A stretch of DNA of 64,000 nt, taken from contig NC_072450.1 of NCBI RefSeq assembly GCF_027596085.1, forward strand, positions 26,479,223-26,543,222, in the 5' to 3' direction. Shown piece after piece: positions 1 through 27,990 of the stretch. Position numbers and translations under genes: made by a program. Source of the DNA: Anoplopoma fimbria (lineage: Eukaryota; Chordata; Actinopteri; Perciformes; Anoplopomatidae). The notes beneath the pieces are model-generated. The model saw only the letters and a program-made list of their open reading frames with translations, searched no databases and was not told the DNA's origin. Each line of letters begins with the position of its first letter. Positions within the stretch are counted from its first letter, which is position 1.

Positions 1-81
1 AGGCAATGGAAGCAGCAGCAAGCTTCCCCCCTCCCTTCCTCCTCGCTCATTCTCTCTCACCTCCTGGGATGTTTGATGCCA

Positions 82-124
<43 letters not shown>

Positions 125-277
125 GCGTGTGTTTGAGAGGCAGCATATATTAAACCACGGTTGAAGAATGCGTTTTGCATATGTGTGCAAGTAGTCGCAT
201 ATATTAGGCCAGAGGATGAGGGCATTTTGTGGATGTGTGTGTGTGTGTGTGTGTGTGTGAGTGTGCATGTGTGTGAT

Positions 278-421
<144 letters not shown>

Positions 422-641
422 ACCTGCCAAGCAGATGTCTTGTCAGAAAAGCCTCCCAGAATCCCCCACGAGCCTGCATCCCCCCCCCTCCACCTCCCAA
501 CTCTCCACAATCACTTCCTGCTCTTATCTGCCTCCACGTATCATTCTGCACTCCAGAGTGGTCCTCAGTCATTCCGTCTGTTCTACTCCGCCTTTTAACA
601 CAGACACATGCGTTCCTCCACCTGCTGTACTGCCTCTTCAT

Positions 642-1369
642 CTCGCACGGAAATGGCTAATGCATAGTTTATGCCAAGTCTGCCTAACTACAGACACGCG
701 TACAGTGCTGCTACTGAACTTTTGATTCCTCTCCACCACACTGCTTAACATAAAAAAAACATTGCATTTTAAGAAGCGGAGTGCAATATCTTTAATCAGG
801 TCAGCGGTGCTGCAACTCATTTGTAATTTATTTGATCTTTTTTTTGTTCATAAAATGTGAAAATGAGGAAAATCACCACCGCAGTCTCCAGGAGCCTTAG
901 TTGAGGACTTCACATTGTCGGTTGCAGAGAAAATGTAGAGAATTATTTCCTTGTTTGTTTACAAAATTTGACTCTGATAATGAATTGATTGCGAAAATAG
1001 TTGCTGCAACATTCTTAAAGATTGTAGCCTCCTTAAGTCTCAGAACATAAACCCTGGTGATGTCATTATCATGAGATATCGTGCACATGTAGGGTCCAGC
1101 TTATTCGGAGCTTGACCCCTACTAGGAAATACACGACTACGTATTTAATCTTCCTTTAAGTCCAACGATTGAATGGTGGGTTGTTTGGTTAATATAGTTT
1201 GGCCTTCATTTTTTTTTTGTAGCCGATTGAACGATGCTTATTTTTTGTACTTGGCCCTTTTTATAAAACAGTGCACAATCGAGGATGCGGCACCCAACAT
1301 GGTCCAAAATATTAGGGGGGGGGATCCTAAAGGGGAGGAAGGAGCACACGCAGTAGACCGACTGTCTAA
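642..1369. other. Gene-free stretch upstream of the csk promoter
   Basis: AT-rich unique-looking sequence. ORFs are short, unrelated to known families and without splice or coding support. Nothing else is recognised. Confidence 0.5.
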
Positions 1370-1464
1370 CGCAGCGTCTACGTAACGTACGCAATAATGA
1401 AAAGCTCCTGCAGCCAGCCTCCGCCTGCCTCCGCCTGCCTCCGCCTGCATGGACATAGAGAGGA

Positions 1465-1472
1465 TATAAATA
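1465..1472 (+). promoter_or_regulatory. Candidate TATA box, possible csk promoter
   Basis: A clean tataaata lies in a GC-richer, CpG-containing stretch (about 1370-1760) on the csk strand, 8 kb upstream of the first coding exon. A start site about 25-30 bases downstream (near 1495) would be expected. Assignment to csk is inference from position and strand. Confidence 0.4.
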
Positions 1473-1494
1473 GCCGGGCCTGGTCGAGTGTGTG

Positions 1495-1665
1495 CTGACA
1501 CTCGAACAATAAGCCGCCGCTACCCCTTCCTCCCCTCCGCTTTCTCCAGTCCAGCGGCCTCCCAGAGGCTCGAGAGGGGGAGGAAAGGGGGAGGGGGAGT
1601 TTTCGCTCTTCCTTTCTTTCTTCCACTTCCTGCCTCCCTGCTTTTGTAATCTGTCTCCGCCGGCG
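1495..1665 (+). other. Candidate noncoding first exon of csk
   Basis: The stretch downstream of the TATA-like box is pyrimidine- and GC-rich, lacks a long ORF on this strand, and ends at a strong donor (ggcg|gtgagc, GT at 1666-1667). It could splice to the acceptor before 9539. CSK has upstream noncoding exons in mammals. The start coordinate is only an estimate from the TATA position. Confidence 0.35.
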
Positions 1666-1929
1666 GTGAGCCCGAGCCCGTCACTCGTTGCGTCAGAGAG
1701 GCAGGCAGAAGGGCCGCCAGTCTGCCCACCTGTCTGCCTGCGCCAGGAGAGGTCTCTCCGTCACGCTGCTCTATTTTTCATCCAGTTAGATAAAGATAAG
1801 GGGGGGGCGGTGGATTAGACACGCACATGACTCCATTGCGCTGCTGCAAAGAAAAGGATGCGATTCATTTTCTTCCTCTTGCTCCGTTCAGGATTCCAGC
1901 AGGCCACCTCTGTCTTCTTTGTTGGTCCT

Positions 1930-2165
1930 CCTGGTTGCATTCACGGCTTCGCGTGTTATGAAGCCAGTAAAGTGATCGGGTGTAAAGCGTGCACTGGAGG
2001 TTGTTAGTTCAAACCTCCGAGCCATCTGGTGGATCTGTATGGAGGACATGTCTTTAATCTTGCTTCCCCTCTTCCCCCCCCGAACGATTAACAGCGAGAT
2101 ACCCTTGAGCAAGGCACTTATCTCTAATCCCTCCAGTGCAGCCGCTGGTTGATGCTAGAAGCCTG
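1930..2165 (+). repeat. Diverged tRNA-derived SINE-like remnant
   Basis: Contains gttagttcaaacctccgag, resembling a tRNA B-box, and further on cttgagcaaggcacttatct, the motif that follows it in common fish tRNA-derived SINEs (ttgagcaaggcactta). The two sit in the same order and about the usual distance apart. Boundaries are not visible. Another isolated trace of the second motif, reversed, is near 28416-28430. Confidence 0.45.
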
Positions 2166-2409
2166 TGGTTGTGTTGGCCAGCATTTTCTTTTTGAAAAAA
2201 AGTTGAATAAACGGTCCAAAGACCACACCAACCTCAACCCTGCAGCTGAGCCTAAGAGGAGAGCTGGGAAACAAAGTTTTCTGTGGGACAGTGAAAACGA
2301 CACCACAGCAATAAAAAATACCCCCAAAAGAAAAAGGAGGCGAAGATGGCTAGAAATGTTTCATGTGGCAGATGGCGGAGGCGTGCGCACGGTCGTAATG
2401 ATTGAGTAA

Positions 2410-3950
2410 GCCACGGTCTCTCTCAACTTAGTTTTTTACTCTGGGATCTGCTCCTTTTTATTATTCTCTCTTCGATAAGTGGCGTGATTTATGTTGTCGA
2501 GGTGAATTTTGATTTCTCTCCAGCAAGGAGACGGACATATTTTAAAATGAGCATATCTTAAAGCCTATTAAATACCTGACAAATCAAGGTACTTAATCAT
2601 TACTACCATATGAAAAAGACCTACTTAAAGCAGTCCTGCCTGGTGATATGCAATATAGTCCTCAATGGTCTAATGTACCCGCAAATTATAAGGGAATAGC
2701 TTGAATGGCATGGCAGCGTCAGTGATGGTTGACACATTTCTATATCAGCATATTTATGTAATATAGAATTAAGAACCTGATTTAATTTAGTTTAACCTGT
2801 TTATGCGTTGGCAGGTACTTCAAAGTAAGCACCCTTATCTTATCCCTATCTCTTGCTTGAGACATTTTAGACTTACAATATAAACATAAATCTAATGACG
2901 CACTACGTCAAAATGTTGCTTTAACTGCCAACCTCACTAAAATTCAACATCCCAGTCTTCAGCAGCTTCAGGCGTCCTCAGCTCATTGTCTCCAGTCTGC
3001 ATGTCTGAGCCTGAATGATAAGCAAATGGAAAAAACGGAAGTATAACTTTTTTTTTTCTTCTGCTTCTTCTATTTAACCGCAGCCTGTCTTGCACTACCC
3101 TGTGATATAATCAAGACGTTGTTGTCTGTGGTTTCTGTGTCTGCCACTTATCGTTACACTTGCACTTGCTCTCGTTGTGACCTCCTGCGTTTCCTTTTTT
3201 TTTGGGGGCTATATTTGTCTCACACGACTCAACATGGTTGCTGGAATCCAGGGCTTATAGTTTGAACAGCGCAAGTGGTCAAGTAGACGCAGGGCTTATC
3301 CTGTAATTAAGAAGAAGCAACGCGTCTGTTCTAGACACCAGTACAAATGAAACTGTGACGGGTAAATACAAATTTGGTGACAGGCACTGAAATCCATTAC
3401 CTCACTTTCGTCCACTCGTCTGTATTTGCATATTTCCCAACCAGGGGCCATCATATTTGTTCACTGACTGATGAATCACTTCACTTGTGTTCATCATTTG
3501 CTGTTGCAAACAGGCCGGCTGTCAAATACTTTACATACAGGGAAATGTGATGCAGCCACGAGTCATTTGTTGTTGACAGTTCCATGCTGTCCATTCTGCA
3601 GAGCCTCTAGCACCGTCAGTGTTTTTTTGTGAGCTTATACTGTGTATTTGCATACCCAGTAGGACACATTTTCATATTTCCCCCCCCCTGTTTCTTTTGC
3701 CGATGGTACGCTCTACCATACAAACTCTGTACTGTCTTTACTGAGCCGGGGTGAAAGTTCGTTAGCTATAGCTGGACTTTACTTACCAATAAATGACTCA
3801 ATGAAACAGACAATCTGAGTGGTTATGCAATGCTGTAAATAAACCTTTTAACACAGGCCGACACCAACTTGGATAATACTATACAACCCAGTCTCACAGC
3901 AGTTCATGCAATACTCACAGAATGTTATATATTGATTTTCACTTTTTTTT
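2410..3950. other. Intronic or intergenic stretch without recognisable feature
   Basis: AT-rich sequence with short homopolymer runs (T9 near 3050, C8 near 3680). No long ORF or family motif seen. If the first csk exon is near 1.5 kb, this is csk intron 1. Confidence 0.4.
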
Positions 3951-3959
3951 TAGCACTAC

Positions 3960-4225
3960 TTTCAAACCGTAACAAAACTACTAAATCATGTTTAGGAAAA
4001 ATATTATGGTAGGGTTTCAAATAAGTTCATAAACTAAGGTTTAGGCAACAAATCAAACATTAGGTTTAGGCAAAATAAACCGGTTTCGGAAAAACATCAT
4101 GGCTGGGCTTAGAATAAACACGTAAACTTTGGTTTAGGCAACAAAACCACTTAGTTTGGTTTAGGATAAGTACACAAACGTAGGTTTAGGAAACCGAATC
4201 AATTTAGGTTTAGGAAAAATGTCAT
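3960..4225. repeat. Degenerate minisatellite with TTTAGG core, cluster 1
   Basis: Repeated variants of ggtttaggcaacaaa and ggtttaggaaaaa, spaced about 25-45 bases apart, alternate with catggctgggcttagaataa segments. It is the same family as the larger cluster at 6425-6860. The core resembles a telomere repeat but is degenerate and internal. Confidence 0.75.
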
Positions 4226-4249
4226 GAATGTTTCAAAACACTTTGGGAC

Positions 4250-6420
4250 ACGAACACAGGTCTCGTAGTTGAATGACCTGTGTTTGTTTGACCTTTCCAC
4301 CTCCCCTCTCGGCTCCAAGTCGTCTTTCTCTCTGTCTAATACTACGTCTCGTTTGTCAGCCCAGCTGTAGCCAAGCATTCTGATCACAGACATGTCTGTA
4401 CATAAACAGGTGTTTAGCCCTGTGTCTGAACCTGAAGTTGGCCTAACATGACATGGTTCTCATTTTCAAAACCAACCCTGACATGACAGGACTTTGTTTC
4501 GATCGCATGCTACCATAGACTTGTTCCCACGGTGTGTGTGTGTGTATAGTGCTCTCTCTGCAGTATACAGAGCTCTTGTGTGGCATAACTTGACTCACCA
4601 CGCTTGGAATTTGATGGGAATGTTGTTTACTGCTGGATTTATATAATGCTGTCCTTTTGTTGAGTCTGATGGGAGCTGTTGTTTAATGGTGGCTCAGTAA
4701 ATTGAATTTCCCCCGGCACAATTAACGACATCCTGATTTAAATGGACCGATATTCGAGCCAAGCTAAATTGTCACCCAGAGTAAAAGTAGACATTTATAA
4801 GCTCCGGTAGATGCTGTGACGGCCTTGGACCTGCTTGGACCCGACTTCTGGTTTACATAACCCAAGGCTCATGCCACCATCGTTTTGGAATCAGTCTAAG
4901 TTGAACACCAGCCCTCCTTGGTGATTTCTGTCCAAGCTTTTATTTATGCAGGGAAAGCTGACGAAGCAACAATCAGCTAAACATTCACATAGAAGGTGTC
5001 CAGCACAAACAGCGCTGTGCTTCTTTTGGACGAGTGTCAGCTAATAAGAGCTGGAGTGTAAGATAAATGTCGGGAATCTCAAATGGTAGCTTGCTTCAAT
5101 AGCAGAAAATGGGGAGATAGAAGGCTTATTACTATAAAGGGACAGATCTTCTCTGTTGACGTGGAACCGGGAGACTGATTTGTGAAATTGTAAGATGGTA
5201 ATTTAAGCTTTTATAAGACTAAGTTAGTCTTGTTGAAGGGCTTACAATTGTGAATTATGTGCTATTACTCCATCATCCTTGGCTGTACTCTCACAGAATA
5301 AAGTCAGTCTTTCATCCATTGTCGGAGAGGCTTTATTTATCATGATGAAGTTTTTTCTTCTTTTTTTTTTTTAAGTAAAATGATGTCCGTACAAATACCA
5401 TTTACTGAAAGTGAAGAAAAGCAAATTGCATAATGAGATGCTGCGTTCACACTCCGCTGCAAAAGAAACCGTCTGACAAGCAGAGACCCAGACTACACAA
5501 ACTACAGCATACCTTTCAAAGGAAACACATTTGTATTTTTCAAAGTTACTGTTTTATTATCTGTATTTTTAACCTTCTTTTAGTATTTTGGTTCCTCCCC
5601 CAATGTGTGAGTGTAGCAGGAATCTTTTCTTCACCACTATCTCAATGAGGTGGAAGAGATGGAGCTGATTTGTTTTCCAACACCTTTGAGAAGACCTTAA
5701 CTGGGCCCGTGTGGCTTAGAGCTAAGACGCCGTCTTGCCACAGGTTTTTGTTTTTTTTGCCGGCTCAGTGCCGTCATGTTTTGTGTTGAACGGAGCAGCA
5801 TGTAGCTCCAGGAGTCGGGATGCTGGCGTAGAACGGAAACAAAACATTGCTTTATTCTCAAAAGTATAATGAATATAGAGGGATTTGTCTTCGAGGCACA
5901 GCGCAGTGAAATATTAATGTGGCGTAACGAGATGATTAGTAGATGAGCAACAAGACCCCACAGTCTCTCTTATCACTTTCATCTAGATTCATCAAAGCGG
6001 CTCTCAGTGCAGCAGCAGACGTGGAGCACAAAGAAGCAGACAGACAGTTTAAGTAGAACACGATACTAGTTCTAATGAAAATGGCACCCAGGACAGAAAC
6101 GGTTCTAATACTACTCTCATCCGGCATGGCAGAAGAAATGGCAGCGCTGCACTCTGGAAAGTGCTACAAAAGGCTGCTGTTACATTACTGTGTGTTGCCA
6201 TGGCGCTGTCAATAACAGCTCCTGTTGCTGAGTGGACAAGGAAGTGATGCATCTGGTAGGCTGGTGTCCAGCGCTCAGCTAGGCCTCGATCATGTGTGTA
6301 GACCAACTATAGCACTGCATCAAAAAAATCAAGAGCCCTGATTAACAAACTAATAAAATGCACCGCTCGGCAGGGCAACATTAGGCACTTTGTATTCCAT
6401 CAAAGCCAAAATATACTTCA
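4250..6420. other. Gene-free stretch, probable csk intron 1
   Basis: No coding exon recognised. Short GT run near 4530, T-run near 5360, and short ORFs on both strands without family resemblance. Confidence 0.4.
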
Positions 6421-6424
6421 TGGT

Positions 6425-6860
6425 AGGATTCATTTATGTACATAAACTGAGGATAAGACAACTAAATTAACGTTAGGTTTAGGCAACAATATGAACGTTA
6501 GGTTCAGGCAACGAAATCACGAATACGTTAGGTTTAGACAAAATATGACATAAACTTAGGTTTAAAACAATATGAACGTTAGGTTTAGGCAACAAATCAC
6601 GTGGTAGGGGGTTTCAAATATGTACATAAACTTAGGTTAGGCAACAAAAGGAACGTTGGGTTTAGAGAACAAAAGGAACGTTGGGTTTAGGCAACAAAGC
6701 TATGGAGTTGGGTTTAGAAAAAAACTCATGTTCTGGCTTAGAATAAGTATACAAACCTAGTTTCAGGCAACAAAACCACTTGGTTAGGTTTAGGAAAAAC
6801 ATCATGGTTGGGCTTAGAATAAGTATGTAAACTTCGGTTTAGGCAACAAATCAGAACGTT
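6425..6860. repeat. Degenerate minisatellite with TTTAGG core, cluster 2
   Basis: At least ten variants of aacgttaggtttaggcaacaa, with intervening atcatggttgggcttagaa and tatgtaaacttcggtttagg segments matching cluster 1. The repeat register is irregular, consistent with an old, diverged array. Confidence 0.8.
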
Positions 6861-6950
6861 ATTAATTTCGTCAACAAAAATATTGCTGTGTAGGGCAACA
6901 TCAAACGGAGGGGCTTTGTATTTAATCCAAGCCAATCAATCCATTCAAAA

Positions 6951-6953
<3 letters not shown>

Positions 6954-7043
<90 letters not shown>
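6954..7043. repeat. (CA)n microsatellite, about 45 units
   Basis: Uninterrupted CA dinucleotides directly upstream of the pogo-like element. Confidence 0.98.
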
Positions 7044-7044
<1 letters not shown>

Positions 7045-7067
7045 AGTTAAAATACCTTGCACCATTA

Positions 7068-7634
7068 CCGTATTTTCCGCACTATAAGGCGCACTTAAAA
7101 GCCTTTAATTTTCTCAAAAAACGACAGTGCGCCTTATAATCCGGAGCGCTTTATATATGGATTAATTCTGGTTGTGCTTACTGACCTCGAAGCGGTTTTG
7201 TGTGGTACACGGCGCTCTGTCAACATGTTTTAGTACGACTTTGGTAAACTACAAAGCCGCACCGCTTGCAGCATTACGGCCACCGTAGTCAGGAGCGTCA
7301 GGAGTAATACATACTGTGCTTCACCATAATATTACAGTGTGTGTGTATAAGGACCCCAACATGGCTCCTGTCAAGAGACACGCTTACGACGCAGACTTCA
7401 AACTCAAGGCTGTCAGTCACGCAGGAGAACATGGGAATAGAGCAGCTGCGAGAGAATTCAACATTAATGAATCAATGGTACGGAAGTGGAGGAAGTTTGA
7501 CTGACTGACTGTTTTGTTTCGCTTAATGCGCCTTATAGTCCGGTGCGCCTTATATATGAAAAAAGATAGAAAATAGACCATTCATTGACAGTGCGCCTTA
7601 TAATCCAGTGCGCCCTATAGTGCGGAAAATACGG
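7068..7634. mobile_element. Nonautonomous pogo-like (Tc1/mariner superfamily) element, 567 bp
   Basis: Terminal inverted repeats begin ccgtattttccgcactata and end in its complement (ctatagtgcggaaaatacgg). The element is flanked by TA on both sides (7066-7067, 7635-7636), the target site of this superfamily. Subterminal copies of gcgccttata occur at both ends in inverted order. It retains a short ORF with a helix-turn-helix domain (7361-7504) but no DDE catalytic region, so it is an internal deletion derivative. The superfamily is secure; the exact family name is not assigned. Confidence 0.88.
7361..7504 (+). pseudogene. Transposase N-terminal DNA-binding fragment (BrkDBD/pogo-type HTH)
   Basis: A 47-aa stretch from ATG to TGA beginning MAPVKRHAYDADFKLKAV and ending ESMVRKWRKFD. 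The pattern YDADFKLKAV...AAREFNINESMVRKWRK is the helix-turn-helix found at the start of pogo/Tigger-like transposases and in the domesticated protein POGK. It stops just after the first helix-turn-helix; no second DNA-binding domain or catalytic DDE/D region follows within the element. The frame is intact over this piece. Probably a truncated relic, though a small DNA-binding peptide cannot be excluded. Confidence 0.7.
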
Positions 7635-7639
7635 TACTA

Positions 7640-9535
7640 ATTTCACTGTTTACATGGCTGGCATCAAGACAGAGGAGCAATAATTTACCAGAGTTGTAAA
7701 GTCCTGTTTTTAAAGGGACTGTTGTGCAGTGTCTTGGTGCCTGATAAGCCTGGACTTCCTGGTTTTGTATTTTATCTTTTGAGCGGTTACTGTAGCAACA
7801 CGCCCAAATAAACGTAGCACTTTTCTGTCTTTCTTTTTTTTTTTTTGGCGCAGTGCCATTTTTGGTCTTAACACATACACTACAGAGATATGCAGCTAGG
7901 GTGACGTTACACAATACAGGAGCATACCACCTGGCGTAGTACCTTCTTTCTGAGCGTCGAACGTGGACGTTATCTCAATGCATTTATTTTCAGCATTTAT
8001 TTTCAGCATGGGCGTTGGATCCTTATTCTTCTCTGTGAGAAAGTGTACACAGTGGCGTCGCTCTACAGTTCGCCCCAAAAAAATTCACACGCAGCCTCTA
8101 CTGAGCTCCAAGTGAGCAATGTGAGCAGTGTGATGCCGGAGCTCTTGAATAGCTTGCAGGCATTCCTCAGCACTGGAGAGAGATAAGAATAGCGCTCAGC
8201 CTCTCTGGCTCGGTGGCGTGGCTGCGGGCTGGTGAGCCGAGCCGAGCCGCGCCGAGCCGCACCACTCCACTCCGCTCCGTTCCAGCAGTGCTGCTCTAAA
8301 AATGTAAAGAAAGGCAAAGGGAAAAGAAGCTGGTGCCCTCTGGGTGCAGCAGAGCAGCCTGGCCTTGGATATATTTGGCTCCGTCAGTGTGCAAACACAG
8401 ATCTGCAGTGGTCTGCAATTAGGCCGTTTCCTGTTTGAACGCAGGATGAGGCGCCGCTGTGAAGCTCGGCCATGGATGCTCTTAGGGAGCATGTTGGCCA
8501 GGCCCTCTGAAAGGAGATGCATCATTTTCATGGCTCTAAAATGACACAGCTGCTTTGCATGTGGGGAAAACAACTGGCTCGCTCTGTAAACAAAATGTTA
8601 CTTTCCCAGAAACGGACTTAATCAAAGTGAAAGATGTGTGCACTTATTAAATGTGTCCTACTCTGAAGTGCAGAGGAAATCAAAGAGAAGGGAGATGTTA
8701 AAGAACACATTTTAAACCAGGATCATTGAGCTCTGGATTCTTCACAAGTTGTTGTCAAGTTGGCCAAAGTACCCCCTCTCACTCTGGCCAACTAAAGGCT
8801 CCTCCCTCCCCCGTACAAAGCACTGGAAAATATGCGTCAGCCACTTCCTCCCCCTCGCTCACCTCCCTCCCCACTTTTTAACTTCCTGTTCCCTCGGCTG
8901 GTCGGAAGTGAGAGGCTTTGAATGGAAGCAGTATACTGCAGGAAGGCCACATTCTGTTAATGTTACACATTTAAGCAGCTGATTTACCACCGTCGATGAC
9001 TATTAATGACAGTAGTAACCTTTTAAGGTCCATGTGGCGATGTTAAGAGATGTAAAAACACACACTTTGGAATCACAGATATTGATTTTTTTTTTGCACA
9101 ATTTTTTGTGCTATAAACTTATCTTATTTTGTTTAATTCTTATTGACCTAAACCCATAAAAAGATGTGTGCATGACATCCGTGCAACAGTGGGATACGGT
9201 GGGATTTTGTTTAGTTTTTTTGTGCTTTGCTATTACGTTCAGTACTATGATCCCATATTTGTCATTGTTGCCGCAGCACATCTCCTAACAGTTTGCATGT
9301 GCACCGTGTGTTTACCGTGTGTTTCTACTTGACTGGAAAGCAGGCTGTGGTTGTTTAGTTACACTTTATAAACAATAATATACACTTTTCAACATATTCA
9401 AATATGGACCATTGTCAGCAGAGGTCTTATGATTGTAAAACAATGGCCACAAGACAGAATACGTGTTGCATTTATCCTCTGAAGTAAAGCGATTGTTTGT
9501 TGTATATCTAATGCCTTGCTTTGTTTTCGTTGTTA
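7640..9535. other. Gene-free stretch, probable csk intron 1 (3' part)
   Basis: Contains a GC-rich gccgagcc-type short repeat at 8232-8262 and a pyrimidine-rich patch near 8765-8900. ORFs up to 125 aa on the minus strand show no recognisable family. No exon called. Confidence 0.4.
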
Positions 9536-9538
9536 CAG

Positions 9539-9607
9539 CTCTGATGGTACTAGCTGAACAGTGACCGCTACCTGCCTGAGGACACCGGCTGCCCAATTCC
9601 CTTCACC
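9539..9607 (+). other. csk: csk 5'UTR part of first coding exon
   Basis: A pyrimidine-rich stretch ending in ttgttacag precedes position 9539, a good splice acceptor. The 69 bases before the ATG are therefore probably 5'UTR joined to one or more upstream noncoding exons. The exon codes for only five residues (MSGMH) before the GT donor at 9623. Confidence 0.7.
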
Positions 9608-26608
<17,001 letters not shown>

Positions 26609-27771
26609 AGAGGAGGCACGGGGAGGGGGAGAGGAGGAGGAGGGGGAGGAGGGGGGCGAGACACAGTGGTGGTGGTAGGAGGAGGAGGAGGAGAAGAAGA
26701 AGAAAAAGAGGGACCACAGCATCTTCCTCCTGCCCGCCCAGCCCGCTGACCTGTGGGACTGCCATACTGTGTGCCCCCCCCCTCCCCTTTGACCTAAGGC
26801 GGCCTCGCCAGCCGCCCTCTGCCTCCACACAAGGACCGTTTCCTGTTTGTGTCGTAAAGCTTTTGCCAGACTGTTTCCTCTCTTCTCGACGGGCCACCGC
26901 CCTTTCCTCACTCTGTCCCCTCCGCCGCTGCTCGCCCTCTCTCTATCTCTTCTCTCTTGGTCCAAGTTTCTCTTCCTCCCTCACCTGGAAGACCCCTTTT
27001 TTCGCTCTTGTTTTTTTTCCCCCTCCCCTCCTCCTCCTCTCCTGAACATGACATTAACTGGAGGGGAGGCTGGCCTTTATCCTCCACGTTTTTCAGGTGC
27101 TCTTTCTTCTTCTTCTTCTTCTTCTTCTTCCTTCTTCTTCTTCCTCCTTCGTCCTCCACCATCATTCCTGGATCTCTGCATCGCCGTGTTGCTCTGCATG
27201 AATTCGTCTCAGCTCTCTTGTCATTCCATCCTTCCCTCTATCCCTCCCCTCCCTCCCCTCTCCTCCCCCCTCGGCGTGGTGTCAGGCGTGGGGCCTTCGC
27301 TCTGTGCTAAAGTGCCTCCAGTCTACAGAGCTCCAGATTTCCCTCCAGCACTTCTTTCAACTGGACTGTTGTAGTTTGATTTTTTTTTTATTCCTTTTTT
27401 TAAGAGATCTTTTTTTATTGCTTTCATTTTTTTTCAGGGAGGTTATCAAACCATTTTTTTTATTTTAGTGCCATCTCTTGCACCTCCATCGTCACCCTAT
27501 CAGACTGGGATTTTTTTTGTTGTTGCCACGTATCCATGAAGAGAGCGTGAACAGGAAGAAAGAGGATTTTTTCGGGGGCCAGTGTCATGTTTGTCCTCTA
27601 ACCAATACAGGACTGGGAAGGGGGGGTTTAACAGGAGACCGGGGAAGAGGCAGTTCACAAACATGGTTGATTCATCATACGTGGGCTTGTTTTTATATCA
27701 AAATATATTTAAAGGATTCAAAAACTACAAAAAAAAAAAAAAAGAACAATGAAAAAACTGACCGGGCGGAG

Positions 27772-27812
<41 letters not shown>

Positions 27813-27990
27813 AGGACTTTAAGAAGCCAGGAGTCTCTTGGCGTTAGAACGTTCAGTGTCTCTGTGGACGCTGGGGTCGGGGTGGTGCATGCTGTGTGTG
27901 AGAGGCCTTGGGTTCAACTGTCAGTGCTTTCAATGTTCATTGTTTTATTATGCTATCATGATTATGAATAAATCATTCCATCTGAACAGC
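26609..27990 (+). other. csk: csk 3'UTR with polyadenylation signal
   Basis: After the TGA the sequence is strongly biased: (GGA)n-rich at 26620-26700, then pyrimidine-rich with a (TTC)n tract at 27105-27143 and an A35 run at 27776-27810. A canonical AATAAA is at 27967-27972, so the transcript probably ends near 27990. The long ORFs on both strands here are products of this low complexity. Confidence 0.6.
27967..27972 (+). terminator. csk: Polyadenylation signal AATAAA (csk)
   Basis: First canonical AATAAA well downstream of the csk stop codon, about 1.36 kb into the 3'UTR, within an AT-rich stretch followed by GT-rich sequence (cagcgtgtgtgtgagg near 28015). Confidence 0.5.

Noticed and set aside
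1960..2060. Possible tRNA gene (B-box-like gttcaaacc)
   Set aside because: No credible cloverleaf or A-box at the right distance; the following ttgagcaaggcactt motif fits a SINE remnant.
3960..6860. Interstitial telomere array
   Set aside because: Units contain TTTAGG but are long, degenerate and interspersed with other motifs, unlike TTAGGG tandem repeats.
6954..7043. CRISPR-like regular repeat
   Set aside because: Simple CA microsatellite in a vertebrate genome; no CRISPR-type repeat-spacer structure occurs anywhere in the window.
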